Shown: in pieces, positions 55,907 to 64,000 of the stretch
How the letters are laid out: every line of letters starts with the position of its first letter
Numbering within the stretch: the stretch's first letter is position 1
Source of the DNA: Pandoraea sp. PE-S2T-3
GTDB lineage: Bacteria; Pseudomonadota; Gammaproteobacteria; Burkholderiales; Burkholderiaceae
Assembly: GCF_002179965.1 (NCBI RefSeq)
Contig: NZ_NGUQ01000037.1
Span: 744,001-808,000, forward strand
Direction of reading: 5' to 3'
DNA: 64,000 nucleotides
Position numbers and translations under genes: made by a program
The notes under the pieces: model-generated
Databases searched by the model: none
Told to the model about the DNA's origin: nothing
Seen by the model: only the letters and a program-made list of their open reading frames with translations

Positions 55907-56608
55907 ATGCGGGCACGACAGCTACTGTGCAATGGGCGCTGGCCGGTGGATGTCGACGTCTGGCATGTGGCGCTCGACGGAAGCCGTGAGCCCGATGCAT
56001 ATCGCTATCTCGACGCGGACGAACTGGCGCGGGCAGGGCGGTTTCGCTATGACGTCGACCGTTATCGCTTTGCCATGACACGGTCGGTACTGCGGGAACT
56101 GTTGGGCGAGTACACCGGGGCGAGGCCCGCGTCGGTGGGTTTCGCACAGGGGCCATATGGCCGTCCGGAACTGGCAACGCGCCCCGGTGAGCTGTCGACG
56201 TTATCGTTCAACGTCTCGCACACGGGCAACGACGCGTTGATCGCCGTCTCCCGGACTCGGTGTGTCGGCGTCGATATCGAGGTGAAACAACGCGCGCTTG
56301 ACTGGCGCGAGCTTGCACCGCTCGTGTGTACGGCCCCGGAGCGTATGCAGATCGAGGGCTTGCCCCCGGCGGCACAATGCGACGCGTTCCTTCGCTGCTG
56401 GACGGCCAAGGAAGCGATCCTGAAAACCATCGGACTGGGCATTACGGAAGGCTTGCTGTGCCTGCGCGTCGATATCGATGATTTCGCCGAGCAGCGACCT
56501 GTTGTCGTCGAAGCACCACGCTTCGAAGCTGCTGCCCGGCTGAGGTTCCGGTGGCTTGACGATCTACCGGCTTGTCAGGCGTGTCTGGCATGGGGACAAG
56601 ACGCCTGA
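55907..56608 (+). CDS. Sfp/EntD-type 4'-phosphopantetheinyl transferase
   Basis: This enzyme of 233 residues moves the phosphopantetheine arm of CoA onto the ACP and PCP serines of the NRPSs. It has the three family motifs: SFNVSHTG (about 100-107), VGVDIE with the Mg-binding acidic residues (about 121-126), and RCWTAKEAILK (about 163-173). Its length is normal for the Sfp group. The ATG at 55907 is eight bases after the exporter stop, with a GGAGTGAG stretch upstream. It is the last gene of the siderophore operon and converges on tonB with 15 bp between the stops. Confidence 0.94.
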   Translation: MRARQLLCNGRWPVDVDVWHVALDGSREPDAYRYLDADELARAGRFRYDVDRYRFAMTRSVLRELLGEYTGARPASVGFAQGPYGRPELATRPGELSTLSFNVSHTGNDALIAVSRTRCVGVDIEVKQRALDWRELAPLVCTAPERMQIEGLPPAAQCDAFLRCWTAKEAILKTIGLGITEGLLCLRVDIDDFAEQRPVVVEAPRFEAAARLRFRWLDDLPACQACLAWGQDA

Positions 56609-56623
56609 AAATCCCCCACGGCC

Positions 56624-57400
56624 TCACGCGTCGCTAAAAATCACCCTCACTTTGAACGTGTTCAGCTTACCCGCAAGATTCGGCGGGGGAGACGGCATGG
56701 CCGCGTGCTGCACGGCGGCGATGGCCGCCTGATCGAGCGTCGCAACGCGCCCGGGCCGGGAGACATGCACATTCGACACCACGCCATCCTGATAGGCAAA
56801 CTCGACGTCGATATTTGCTGCCAACCCCATGCCCCGTAACGCCATCGGATAAACCACGGCCGCTTGCACAGCAGCGCGGAGTTTCGCGATGAAACGATCG
56901 TCCGGCCCCGGTGCCACGTTCGATGGCGAGGCCACCGGCGTTGGCGCTGCGGCAGCAGAAGGCGCAGGCGGAGCATCCGCGCCATCCACCGTCTTGACCG
57001 GTGGCGCGTCTGCATGCGTCGTTTCGTGGGCGGGCTGGGCGGTCTTATTCACCGGCGAAACGACTGGCTTTGGCAGCGCTGCGTGCTTCACCGGCACGAC
57101 CGGCTTGACTGGAGATGCCACCGGTTCCACAGGCTTCACCGCGGGTGCCGCGACCGGCTCCGGCGCAACCATCGCCAGCATCACCGGCGCGTCTGCCCGA
57201 GCGGGCGGCGACGACGGGCTGCCACGCGAAAGCCAACCGGTCGTCAAGCCCAGCAGGATCGCCTCCAGTGCCAGCGCCGTTGCCATGGCCCGCCACGGCC
57301 AGCGTCCCTGTCCCTGAGCCGTCGCCGAACCGGGGGTGGGCAGTGCGCCGCCGGCCGCCTGCGAATGGCCCACAACATCCGACTGAAAAATCGTGGTCAT
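56624..57400 (-). CDS. tonB: TonB family energy-transducing protein
   Basis: This protein of 258 residues links inner-membrane proton force to outer-membrane receptors. It has one TM segment near the N-terminus (about 37-57, MATALALEAILLGLTTGWL) and a Pro-rich spacer with KP, EP and VKPV repeats (about 80-150). The C-terminal TonB domain contains VVYPMALRG and VSRPGRVATLDQAAIAAV. The start ATG at 57400 overlaps the exbD stop as ATGA. It is the last gene of a five-gene minus-strand operon with a TonB-dependent receptor. It may serve that receptor only, or the siderophore receptor as well. Confidence 0.94.
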   Translation of the reverse strand: MTTIFQSDVVGHSQAAGGALPTPGSATAQGQGRWPWRAMATALALEAILLGLTTGWLSRGSPSSPPARADAPVMLAMVAPEPVAAPAVKPVEPVASPVKPVVPVKHAALPKPVVSPVNKTAQPAHETTHADAPPVKTVDGADAPPAPSAAAAPTPVASPSNVAPGPDDRFIAKLRAAVQAAVVYPMALRGMGLAANIDVEFAYQDGVVSNVHVSRPGRVATLDQAAIAAVQHAAMPSPPPNLAGKLNTFKVRVIFSDA

Positions 57401-57789
57401 GGCGCCTCTTTCGCAGCGATGCCGATCTGCGTGACACCCGCCGCACGGCACGCGTCCATCAACTGGGTCAGTTGCTGCACGTTGGCGGCCTTGTCGCTCG
57501 CGATGGTCACGACCGTGTGGGCAGGATCGTGCGCACGCAGCGTAGCGCTCAACGCGTCGAGCGTGACCGGATGCTGGTCGGTTTCAATGCTGCCGTCAGC
57601 GTGCAAGGCGACAAGCACCTTGGGGTGAGGCAAGTCCTGCGCCGTCGAGCTTCCCGGCAGCTTGGCCGACATGCCCATCGACGGAATCATCTTGAGCGTG
57701 ATCATGATGAAGAACACCAGCAGGAAGAACATGATGTCGATCATCGGCACGACTTCGATGCGTGCCTTTCTCGTTTCGAAATATCGCAT
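57397..57789 (-). CDS. exbD: ExbD biopolymer transport protein
   Basis: This protein of 130 residues forms part of the proton-channel complex with ExbB and TonB. It has a short cytoplasmic start (MRYFETRKARIEV), one TM segment VPMIDIMFFLLVFFIMI carrying the conserved proton-path Asp18, and a periplasmic domain ending in QIGIAAKE. It starts nine bases after the exbB stop and overlaps tonB by 4 bp. Confidence 0.95.
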   Translation of the reverse strand: MRYFETRKARIEVVPMIDIMFFLLVFFIMITLKMIPSMGMSAKLPGSSTAQDLPHPKVLVALHADGSIETDQHPVTLDALSATLRAHDPAHTVVTIASDKAANVQQLTQLMDACRAAGVTQIGIAAKEAP

Positions 57790-57798
57790 CGCGGGCTC

Positions 57799-58470
57799 TC
57801 AGGCCGAAGCACGTTCGTGGCGCAACACCACACCGGTCGGCTCAACCGCCTGCTGTGAGGCGCTGTGACGGTTGAGCAGCAGGCGCTTGAGCGTATCCAT
57901 CTGATGCACGGTCTGACGCACGGTGTCCTGCATCGCATTGAAGAACCACAGGTGGCTCATGGCAATCGCCAGACCGCACGCCGTCGCGATCAGCGCTTCG
58001 GCTACGCCCGAAGTCACTTGCGTAGGATCGCCCCCCGCAGCGCCCAGCACGTCGAACGCGTGGAACATGCCGACGATGGTACCGAACAGGCCCAGCAGCG
58101 GCGCGACGGTGATCACCGTATCGAGCACCCACAGGCCGCGATCGACACGCGGCACTTCCAGATAGATCGCTTCGTCGATCACCGCCTCCATGTCGCCGCC
58201 GTGCACGCGCTTGAGGTTGTGCGCGTAGGCGTCGAGCAGGCGGCCGTGCGGCAAGCCCGCAGCAGCGGCGCGCAGTTCGTCGGCGTCGTGGACGTCGATC
58301 ATCGGTAACGCGCTGACCGCCGTCACGATGCGCTCACCGCCCCGGAACGTACGACGCAGGCGCAGTCCGCGATCCACGATCACGGTGATACCGACGAACG
58401 CCAGCAGGACCATCAGATAGAGCGTGCCGCCCGATGACATGGCTAATTGGTTGATTTGACTCAGATCCAT
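57799..58470 (-). CDS. exbB: ExbB / MotA-TolQ family proton channel protein
   Basis: This inner-membrane protein has 223 residues and three TM segments: about 15-32; a second in the VLDTVITVAPLLGLFGTIVGMFHAF region; and a third in VTSGVAEALIATACGLAIAMSHLWFF. The second and third hold the family-typical GLFGTV- and TACGL-type patterns. AGGAG lies seven bases upstream of the start. It is 66 bp after the second TonB-dependent receptor and in the same operon. Confidence 0.95.
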   Translation of the reverse strand: MDLSQINQLAMSSGGTLYLMVLLAFVGITVIVDRGLRLRRTFRGGERIVTAVSALPMIDVHDADELRAAAAGLPHGRLLDAYAHNLKRVHGGDMEAVIDEAIYLEVPRVDRGLWVLDTVITVAPLLGLFGTIVGMFHAFDVLGAAGGDPTQVTSGVAEALIATACGLAIAMSHLWFFNAMQDTVRQTVHQMDTLKRLLLNRHSASQQAVEPTGVVLRHERASA

Positions 58471-58536
58471 GAAAATCTCCTTGCAATGAAATTCGCACCG
58501 GCCGCGCCAACCGGCGGCCGGTGATCGGCCGATCGA

Positions 58537-60834
58537 TCAGATTTCGGCGCGCAGGTTGACGTAGAAGCTGCGGCCCGGCACGAAGTAGTAGAGGAACTGG
58601 TTCGCGTCGGTGCCCTTGCTCGTATCGGTCGCGGCCGGGCCGAGGTTGTCGGTGATGCGGTGGGTGTCGAACAGGTTGTCGACGCCGAACGACACCCGAA
58701 CCTTCTTCAGGACCGAGCTGAGGTTGGTGAAGTCGCGCGCGACCATCATGCTCGTCACGCTATAAGGGCCGACCTTGTAGATCGAGCCGTCCGCCGCACC
58801 GTTGCTGCCCTGATACATCGAGCCGACGAACTTGGTGTTAATGCCCGCGTGCCACGGTCCCTGATCGAAGTTGAGGGCAATGGCGGCGGTGTATTGCGGC
58901 ACGAAGGAGATGCGCTGCCCGGACTTCCATATCTGCGAGCCCGTGCCGTCTTGCGTGTAAGTGGCGTTGTTGAGCGAGCCGTTGGCGTAGAACGAGAAGC
59001 CGCTGCCGAGCAACACGTTGCCTTCCGCTTCAAGGCCGGTGTAACGCACGCCGCCGGCGTTGAAGTACGTGGCATTCGCGCCCGAGCCGTTCTTCGTGAT
59101 GTAGTTGCTGAACTCGATCAGGTACGCGTCGGCGTTGAACGTGAATCGATCCGCCTTGAACACCGTACCGATCTGGTAGGCCATCGAGGTTTGCGGCTGC
59201 ACGTTGTTGTTACCCGACGGATTGGCCGAGTACAGGGTGTTCAGGTTAGGGCCGAGCGCACCACGCGAAACCTGCGCATAGCCTGACCACAACGACGTAA
59301 AGCGGTAGTTGACGTCCAGACTCGGCAGCACGCTGTCCCACGACTTGGTGGCGGAGGTGCCCGGCAGGTTGTTCTGCAACACGCCGGCCGACAGCGAGCG
59401 CTCGAAGTGCTGATAGCGAATGCCCGGCGTAACGGTCAGGGCGTTCGTCGCCTTCCACGCGTACTGCGAGAACGCCTGCGCCGTGTTCACCTCATCGACC
59501 ATGTCGTAGTAGGTGTTGCCGTAAGTGGCGTTCTGTTTGACCGACTGACCGGTAGTTGCGTCGTAGGCGAAACGATTGCGCGGATTGCGCGTGTGTTCGA
59601 CCCAGAAGCCGCCGGTGAACGTGCCATAGGCGTCTGTGTGCGTCGCCGCCAGCGTATCGCCATACGTGCGGTATTCATTGAGCTTCAGTGCGCCCGCAAT
59701 ATCGGTACCCGACTGACCGGCAGAGAACGGCTTGGCCGCGCTGAGTGCCGAGAGCGGCGACGACGTGTTGTCGCCATTCAGTTCATGGCTCAGGTTGTAG
59801 TAGTAATACGTGTAAAGCTTGTTGCTCAGGCCCCAGCCGTTGTCGAAGTCGTGTTTGACGTCGATATAGGCGAATTCGGTGTTCTTGTCCTGATAGTTGT
59901 AGCCGTAGTAGTTCGGGCTCTTCGGATCGGCGTTCAGGCCGTAGTTGTAGCCGTACTGCGCCACCTGATTGAGCGTGGCGCCGCCCGGATTGTTGAAGTG
60001 GATCTTGTCGTATGCGTAGACCCACGTCACGAGCGTGTTGCTGCCGATCGGCGTCACGCCCTTGAGGAAGATGTTCGTGTTACGCACGCCGCTGTTGCTC
60101 AATGCGCCGTTCGAGTCGGTACGCTGAATGTTCAGGAAGACATTCGAGTCAAGCAATCCCGGCATGATGCCGGTTGTGATGCCGAGGTTTTCCTGCCACG
60201 TCGCGTGCGAGCCGATGGTCTGCGAGTACTCGATCTTGCGCACGGGGCTCAGGGTCGGCGAGAACAGGTTCACCGAGCCGCCGAAGGTCGCATAGCCCAG
60301 CGTGGTGGCATTGCCCGGGCTCCGGTCGATGGTGACGCTACCGATGGTGGCGGCCGGAAAGTACGACGTGGTGTGGTGCGAGAAGTCGTTGGTGTCGCCA
60401 AACGGAATGCCGTCGTACGTCACATTGAACTGACCGTCCGGAAAGCCGCGCAGTGTCTGGTTCTTGGCTTCCGACAAGCCGAGACCGTTGGGCGACGAGC
60501 TGCTGTAGCTCGGCGCAATGCGCAGAATCGTGCCGTAGTCCGCCTGCGGATTGATCTGATTGGCGATGTAGTCGCTGCTGATCTGTGTCTGGGGCGACGT
60601 GGCTTCAAGCGGGGCTTGCGTGAGCGCCTTCGCGGCGGCGGCGGTCGGTGCGTTGCGCGATTTGACGGCAGTGACGTTGACGGGCGCGCCCACGTCGGAG
60701 GCCGATACGTCACCGATGTCGGTGGTCTGGGCCTGCGCCGTGCTGGCCAGCACGGCAAGCGCAATGGCGGTGAGCGTCAGATGCGGCGTACTGATGCGAT
60801 GAAGACTCGGTGTGCGCGTCGTGTTCAGTTTCAT
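58537..60834 (-). CDS. TonB-dependent receptor, substrate unknown, linked to a phosphodiesterase
   Basis: This outer-membrane receptor has 765 residues with a signal peptide ending near TAQAQ. A TonB-box-like VNVTAV lies near residue 53, then a plug with LRGFPDGQFNVTYDGIPFGD and IDRSPGNATTLGYATFGGSVNLFSP. The 22-strand barrel ends in LRAEI rather than the usual aromatic residue. The plug differs from that of the siderophore receptor at 30577-32841, and its gene neighbours are a phosphodiesterase upstream and exbB-exbD-tonB downstream. I infer uptake of a phosphate ester or its breakdown product, but the sequence does not name a ligand. The barrel is rich in Tyr and Asn, with a YYYYN run. Confidence 0.92.
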   Translation of the reverse strand: MKLNTTRTPSLHRISTPHLTLTAIALAVLASTAQAQTTDIGDVSASDVGAPVNVTAVKSRNAPTAAAAKALTQAPLEATSPQTQISSDYIANQINPQADYGTILRIAPSYSSSSPNGLGLSEAKNQTLRGFPDGQFNVTYDGIPFGDTNDFSHHTTSYFPAATIGSVTIDRSPGNATTLGYATFGGSVNLFSPTLSPVRKIEYSQTIGSHATWQENLGITTGIMPGLLDSNVFLNIQRTDSNGALSNSGVRNTNIFLKGVTPIGSNTLVTWVYAYDKIHFNNPGGATLNQVAQYGYNYGLNADPKSPNYYGYNYQDKNTEFAYIDVKHDFDNGWGLSNKLYTYYYYNLSHELNGDNTSSPLSALSAAKPFSAGQSGTDIAGALKLNEYRTYGDTLAATHTDAYGTFTGGFWVEHTRNPRNRFAYDATTGQSVKQNATYGNTYYDMVDEVNTAQAFSQYAWKATNALTVTPGIRYQHFERSLSAGVLQNNLPGTSATKSWDSVLPSLDVNYRFTSLWSGYAQVSRGALGPNLNTLYSANPSGNNNVQPQTSMAYQIGTVFKADRFTFNADAYLIEFSNYITKNGSGANATYFNAGGVRYTGLEAEGNVLLGSGFSFYANGSLNNATYTQDGTGSQIWKSGQRISFVPQYTAAIALNFDQGPWHAGINTKFVGSMYQGSNGAADGSIYKVGPYSVTSMMVARDFTNLSSVLKKVRVSFGVDNLFDTHRITDNLGPAATDTSKGTDANQFLYYFVPGRSFYVNLRAEI

Positions 60835-60938
60835 GGCTTGGGTTCGTTCTCTTTGGAAGTTGTGCCGGCCAACGCTGGCCGGCAGCCCTGATTCGTGATG
60901 CTGCGGGGTGCTGTGTCGTGACAGGTGCTACGGAAGGT

Positions 60939-62453
60939 TCAATCGGTCCCTTTGCCAAAGTTCAAGCCCGGCAGCGAGGTCGTGCCTTCGCGGCGAACGG
61001 CGTCGAGGGCGGTGGGCTTGAGGGCCAGTGCCCGCAGCAGCGTCGGGGCGACCTGACGTGTCGAGACCGGCGCATCGATTTCCTTCGCCTGAATATCCGG
61101 GCGCGAGAACAGCAGCGCGACGTGACGATCGTCGTCGTGAAAGCCACCGTGCTCGGCGACCTTGCTGCCGTGTGTGTAGATCACACCGTGCTTCGTCTCG
61201 ATGGCGATATCGGGCACCCGGCTGTCGCGGCCGACGCGGCCCCAGCCCGCCGGCATGTCGTTACCCGCGTAGACGTGTTCGATACCCAGCGCTTCGGCAT
61301 TGGCGCGCAGCCCGTTGACGATGGCCTGTGTAAATTTCGGCTGTTTCAGCCACAGGAGGCCGACATCGTCGAGCGTCGCTTTTGCGAGCGCGTCCGGCGC
61401 GCTTTGTGCGACGACATCGAGCACACGCTTGCCGTCGATGCGGCGCAGTTGGCCCGGGGCGATGGGCGATTGACCGTGTTTCGCGGCAATGACGACGAGC
61501 GTCGACGTTTCCAGATGCCGTGCGGCGAGGGCGTCTAGCACGCGTTGCAGCGATCCGTCGATCTGATCGAGCGCAGCGCCGATGGCGGCGCCGGGTGTGG
61601 CATGGGCATCGCGATAGCCGTCACCAGACTTTTGCGCCACGCTCAGTTGTTGAAAGTTCATGCCGAACAGACGCGGCACTCCCGGCGTAGCACTGCCAGT
61701 GGCGTCACGGCCATCGATCTGTTTGAGCAGCGCGTCGACCTTCAGGTTGTCGTAAGCGGGGAAGGCGGCGAGCTTTTCACCGACGGCGGCAATTTCCGGG
61801 GTGTAGAGATCGTCGACACCTTTTCCGCTCGGACCTTGCACGAAGTCATAGGCGAGATGCTTGTCGGCCCAAGCGGTGCGCCCGCCAGCGGCGCGCACGA
61901 CTTCGAATACGGTGTTCACGCGCATGTAGTTGTGCGGATAGACCGGGGCGCAGTGGCGCGCCGGGTCACGAGGCAGGCGCTCGGCATTGATGGCACCGCC
62001 ACCGTCGATGCGCTTCGGATCCAGATCGATGGAATCGTCGAAAACGACTTCGGCACCGCGCACCGTCCCGTTGCCGCAGTTCGCCCCTGCGGGGACAAGT
62101 CGCCGGTCGAAGCTGTCGTCGTAGTACACGCCTGAGCTGACAGGACTGGCACCGCTGATCAGCGCGACCATGCCCGGGAATGAATCCGAGGGCGTCGGCG
62201 TGAGGGCGTTGCGATACATCACGCCGTGACGCGCAAGCGCGGCAAGGGCAGAGGTCGGATGCACGGCAACGTAGCGGGAGAGATCCTCCTCGTGCATGCC
62301 GTCGATGCTGATCAGCAGCACGTTTGCCGCCGGGGCGAGCGCAGCGGGTTGGTCAGCATGCGTCATCCCCGGCGCCAGCGTGGCGCAAGCGAGCACGAAG
62401 GTCGGAACAATCGTCGGGGCAAGGCGAAAGGTCTTGGAAGTCTGGAGCTTCAT
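60939..62453 (-). CDS. Secreted type I phosphodiesterase / nucleotide pyrophosphatase (alkaline phosphatase superfamily)
   Basis: This protein of 504 residues has a Sec signal peptide (about 1-33, cut near THA) and is probably periplasmic. Alkaline-phosphatase-superfamily metal sites are visible: ISIDGMHEEDL near residue 50, the nucleophile region TPTPSDSFPGMVAL (about 85-98), KHGQSPIA in the middle, and AEHGGFHDDDRHVALLF near the C-terminus. The family hydrolyses phosphodiesters or pyrophosphates of nucleotides or phosphonates; which one cannot be told here. It is the first gene of the operon with the receptor and exbBD-tonB. The ATG has no good ribosome site just upstream; GAGG lies about 17 bases before it. 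Confidence 0.9.
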   Translation of the reverse strand: MKLQTSKTFRLAPTIVPTFVLACATLAPGMTHADQPAALAPAANVLLISIDGMHEEDLSRYVAVHPTSALAALARHGVMYRNALTPTPSDSFPGMVALISGASPVSSGVYYDDSFDRRLVPAGANCGNGTVRGAEVVFDDSIDLDPKRIDGGGAINAERLPRDPARHCAPVYPHNYMRVNTVFEVVRAAGGRTAWADKHLAYDFVQGPSGKGVDDLYTPEIAAVGEKLAAFPAYDNLKVDALLKQIDGRDATGSATPGVPRLFGMNFQQLSVAQKSGDGYRDAHATPGAAIGAALDQIDGSLQRVLDALAARHLETSTLVVIAAKHGQSPIAPGQLRRIDGKRVLDVVAQSAPDALAKATLDDVGLLWLKQPKFTQAIVNGLRANAEALGIEHVYAGNDMPAGWGRVGRDSRVPDIAIETKHGVIYTHGSKVAEHGGFHDDDRHVALLFSRPDIQAKEIDAPVSTRQVAPTLLRALALKPTALDAVRREGTTSLPGLNFGKGTD

Positions 62454-62715
62454 GGAGGTATTGCATCCTCGGCGCAGCGCGCTCGGTTGGGTGGACCGGC
62501 CTGCTCGCCGGTGATCAGCGAGGCGAACTTTAGGCGCCGCCCGTGATGCGTAGATGAAGCAAAACTTGCCAACATGAACAGACTGCCAAGTGACGCCTGG
62601 CGCGTCCGATCAACCTGTCCGGACGGAAAGGTTGGCGCCATTGGCGGGTCACGGGAGTCTCGTAGCCTCCTTCCGCGCATTTACCCGAGAACCTGATCCA
62701 TTAAGGAATAGACCG
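62454..62715. promoter_or_regulatory. Divergent intergenic promoter region
   Basis: These 262 bases separate the minus-strand phosphodiesterase operon from the + strand phosphatase and must hold both promoters. I could not pick convincing -35/-10 pairs, a Fur box or a Pho box. One small inverted repeat is present: CAACCT at 62611-62616 and AGGTTG at 62629-62634 around TCCGGA. The clear site is AAGGA (62703-62707), the ribosome site of the phosphatase. Confidence 0.5.
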
Positions 62716-63447
62716 ATGCTTCCTGTTTCGACCCGCTACGGGCGTCCCTTCATAGCAACCGTGCTGTTGCTGAGCGCACTGCACGCAGTGCAAGCGGCTG
62801 AACTGCCCCATGCCGACTATCTGAGCGGCACCGTTCCCGACCTGACCGTGCTGGTGGCGCCGCCGCCCGCGCCGGGCACGCCGGCTGCGGCAGACGATCT
62901 GCGTCAGGTGCTGGCGCTCCAGCAATCGCGCACGGCCGCGCAACTGGCGCTGGCCGATGGCGACACGCACAAGAGCGTGTTCCGCTTTGCGGATGTGATC
63001 GGCCCGGACTTCCGTGCGGAGCGTCTGCCGTTCACCGAAGCCTTCTTCAAGCGTCTTGCGAAGGAGGGTGCAGGGCCGCTCAAAGCGGCAAAGGATTACT
63101 GGAAGCGCCCGCGTCCGTACAACGTCAGCGCCGAGGTGCACCCGGGCATCGTGACGGAGGGCACCTCACCGGGCTACCCGAGCGGGCACGCCACGTTTGC
63201 GTACCTGAGCGCGGTAGTTCTCGCGGAGATCGTGCCGGAAAAGCGAGCAGAGATCTTTGCGCGCGCTCAGGCCTATGCACAGGGACGCGCATTGGGTGGC
63301 GTGCATTACGTGAGCGATGTCGAGGCAGGGAAGGTGAGCGGTACCGTGATCGCCGCCGCGATGTTGGCCAACCCGGCGTTTCGCGACGATCTTATGCGTG
63401 CGACGCGCGAGACGCGCCAAGCCCTGAGTCTGCCGCCGCTGCGGTAA
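62716..63447 (+). CDS. PAP2 / class A non-specific acid phosphatase, periplasmic
   Basis: This phosphatase has 243 residues with a signal peptide (IATVLLLSALHAVQAAE, about 13-28). The ATG at 62716 follows AAGGA by eight bases. The PAP2 signature is complete: KDYWKRPRP (about 129-137), YPSGHAT with Ser156 and His158, and GRALGGVHYVSD with the nucleophile His197 and Asp201. Class A acid phosphatases (PhoC/PhoN) release phosphate from many organic esters in the periplasm. It is divergent from the phosphodiesterase operon, and its product phosphate or dephosphorylated compound may be part of the same scavenging function. Confidence 0.94.
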   Translation: MLPVSTRYGRPFIATVLLLSALHAVQAAELPHADYLSGTVPDLTVLVAPPPAPGTPAAADDLRQVLALQQSRTAAQLALADGDTHKSVFRFADVIGPDFRAERLPFTEAFFKRLAKEGAGPLKAAKDYWKRPRPYNVSAEVHPGIVTEGTSPGYPSGHATFAYLSAVVLAEIVPEKRAEIFARAQAYAQGRALGGVHYVSDVEAGKVSGTVIAAAMLANPAFRDDLMRATRETRQALSLPPLR

Positions 63448-63455
63448 TCCGTCGA

Positions 63456-64000
63456 TCAGACGCTCGCGACTTCGGCGGCCCGAGTGTCGTCCGCCGTCTC
63501 GGGCACTTCTGGTGCGACCGGCGCCGCAGCAAATCGCAAGGCGACGCGGCAACCGGGCGCAGCGTCGTCGATCCGCATCACGGCGTTGTGAATACGGGCG
63601 GTTGCCGCCACCACACTCAGCCCCAGCCCGTGACCGGGCGTCGGCATACCGCTGACGCCCGCACCGCGATAGAACGGTCTCAACACCGCGTCACGCTCGA
63701 CGCTCGCGATCCCCGGTCCGGTGTCGCACACTTCCACCACGGCATGCTGCGGCGTCGCCATCACACGCAGGCGCACCGTGCCGCCCGCTGGCGTGAATTT
63801 CAACGCGTTGTCGAGCAGGTTCTGGATGGCGCCAAAGATCAGATCGCTGTCACCCAGCACCGGCGCGCAACGTTGTGTCTCAACCAGCAACGTGACCGTG
63901 CGCTCTTCGGCCAGCGGTTCGTAGAGATCGACAACGTCTTCGGCAATACGGGCGAGATCGACGTGACGGAACTGCTCGCGACGCGAGTGGGCATCGATCT
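63456..64000 (-). CDS. Sensor histidine kinase, C-terminal part (runs off the right edge)
   Basis: About 181 C-terminal residues are visible and the frame is open to base 64000. They hold the end of the dimerisation region (REQFRHVDLARIAEDVVDLYEPLAEE) and the HATPase catalytic domain: N-box NLLDNALKF, G1 box DTGPGI, F-box FYRG and G2 box GHGLGL. It is a two-component sensor of the OmpR-partner type by its spacing. The input domain and the response regulator are outside the window. It converges on the phosphatase gene with 8 bp between them. Confidence 0.93.
   Translation of the reverse strand, partial: IDAHSRREQFRHVDLARIAEDVVDLYEPLAEERTVTLLVETQRCAPVLGDSDLIFGAIQNLLDNALKFTPAGGTVRLRVMATPQHAVVEVCDTGPGIASVERDAVLRPFYRGAGVSGMPTPGHGLGLSVVAATARIHNAVMRIDDAAPGCRVALRFAAAPVAPEVPETADDTRAAEVASV

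Noticed and set aside
59407-60891. 494-codon plus-strand open frame over the second TonB-dependent receptor
   Set aside because: It is composed of Arg/Val-rich shadow sequence opposite a receptor with a signal peptide, plug and barrel; no motif supports it.
62611-62634. Small inverted repeat in the divergent intergenic region as an operator
   Set aside because: The arms are only 6 bp and match no known regulator site I recognise; chance is likely in GC-rich DNA.

Overview
The window is GC-rich (mid-60s percent by eye) and almost fully coding. Gene content and codon use point to a betaproteobacterium of the Burkholderiales, plausibly Pandoraea or a close relative; there is no rRNA or housekeeping marker here to prove this. 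About 55 kb is a lipopeptide-siderophore locus organised like the pyoverdine system. If the host is Pandoraea it may be the locus of the reported siderophore pandorabactin; I recall that name but not the structure well enough to match it.

Bases 1-30355 hold two overlapping NRPS genes on the + strand. The first runs in from the left edge. It shows the end of a fatty acyl-AMP ligase, an ACP, seven modules (one without an adenylation domain, two with epimerases), an eighth condensation domain and a fused TauD/SyrP-type dioxygenase. The second gene has a degenerate condensation-like domain, an Asp-coding adenylation domain and a PCP. A Fur-box-like site and inverted repeat (30445-30486) precede a TonB-dependent siderophore receptor (30577-32841). 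Bases 32955-56608 form a tightly packed + strand operon: a four-module NRPS with thioesterase, a PvdQ-like acylase fused to a HemS-like domain, fhuD, fhuB (interrupted by a frameshift), fhuC, a PvdE/SyrD-type exporter and a Sfp-type phosphopantetheinyl transferase.

Inferred pathway: the ligase loads a fatty acid, and the NRPSs build an acylated peptide of up to 12 residues. A reading of the assembly line is acyl-Thr-[A-less module]-D-X3-D-X4-Thr-X6-X7-(beta-hydroxy)Asp-Gly-X10-Gly-X12. The thioesterase releases it, the exporter moves it to the periplasm, and the lipoprotein acylase may trim the tail. The receptor and FhuBCD-type transporter bring the ferric form back. Enzymes for hydroxamate formation, an MbtH protein and a sigma factor are not in view and may lie left of base 1.

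Bases 56624-62453 are a minus-strand operon of a periplasmic type I phosphodiesterase, a second TonB-dependent receptor, ExbB, ExbD and TonB. A divergent PAP2 acid phosphatase (62716-63447) and the C-terminal part of a sensor histidine kinase (63456 to the right edge) follow. This part looks like TonB-driven uptake linked to phosphate-ester hydrolysis, though its TonB-ExbBD could also energise the siderophore receptor. I saw no tRNA, rRNA, CRISPR array, insertion sequence or integrase.
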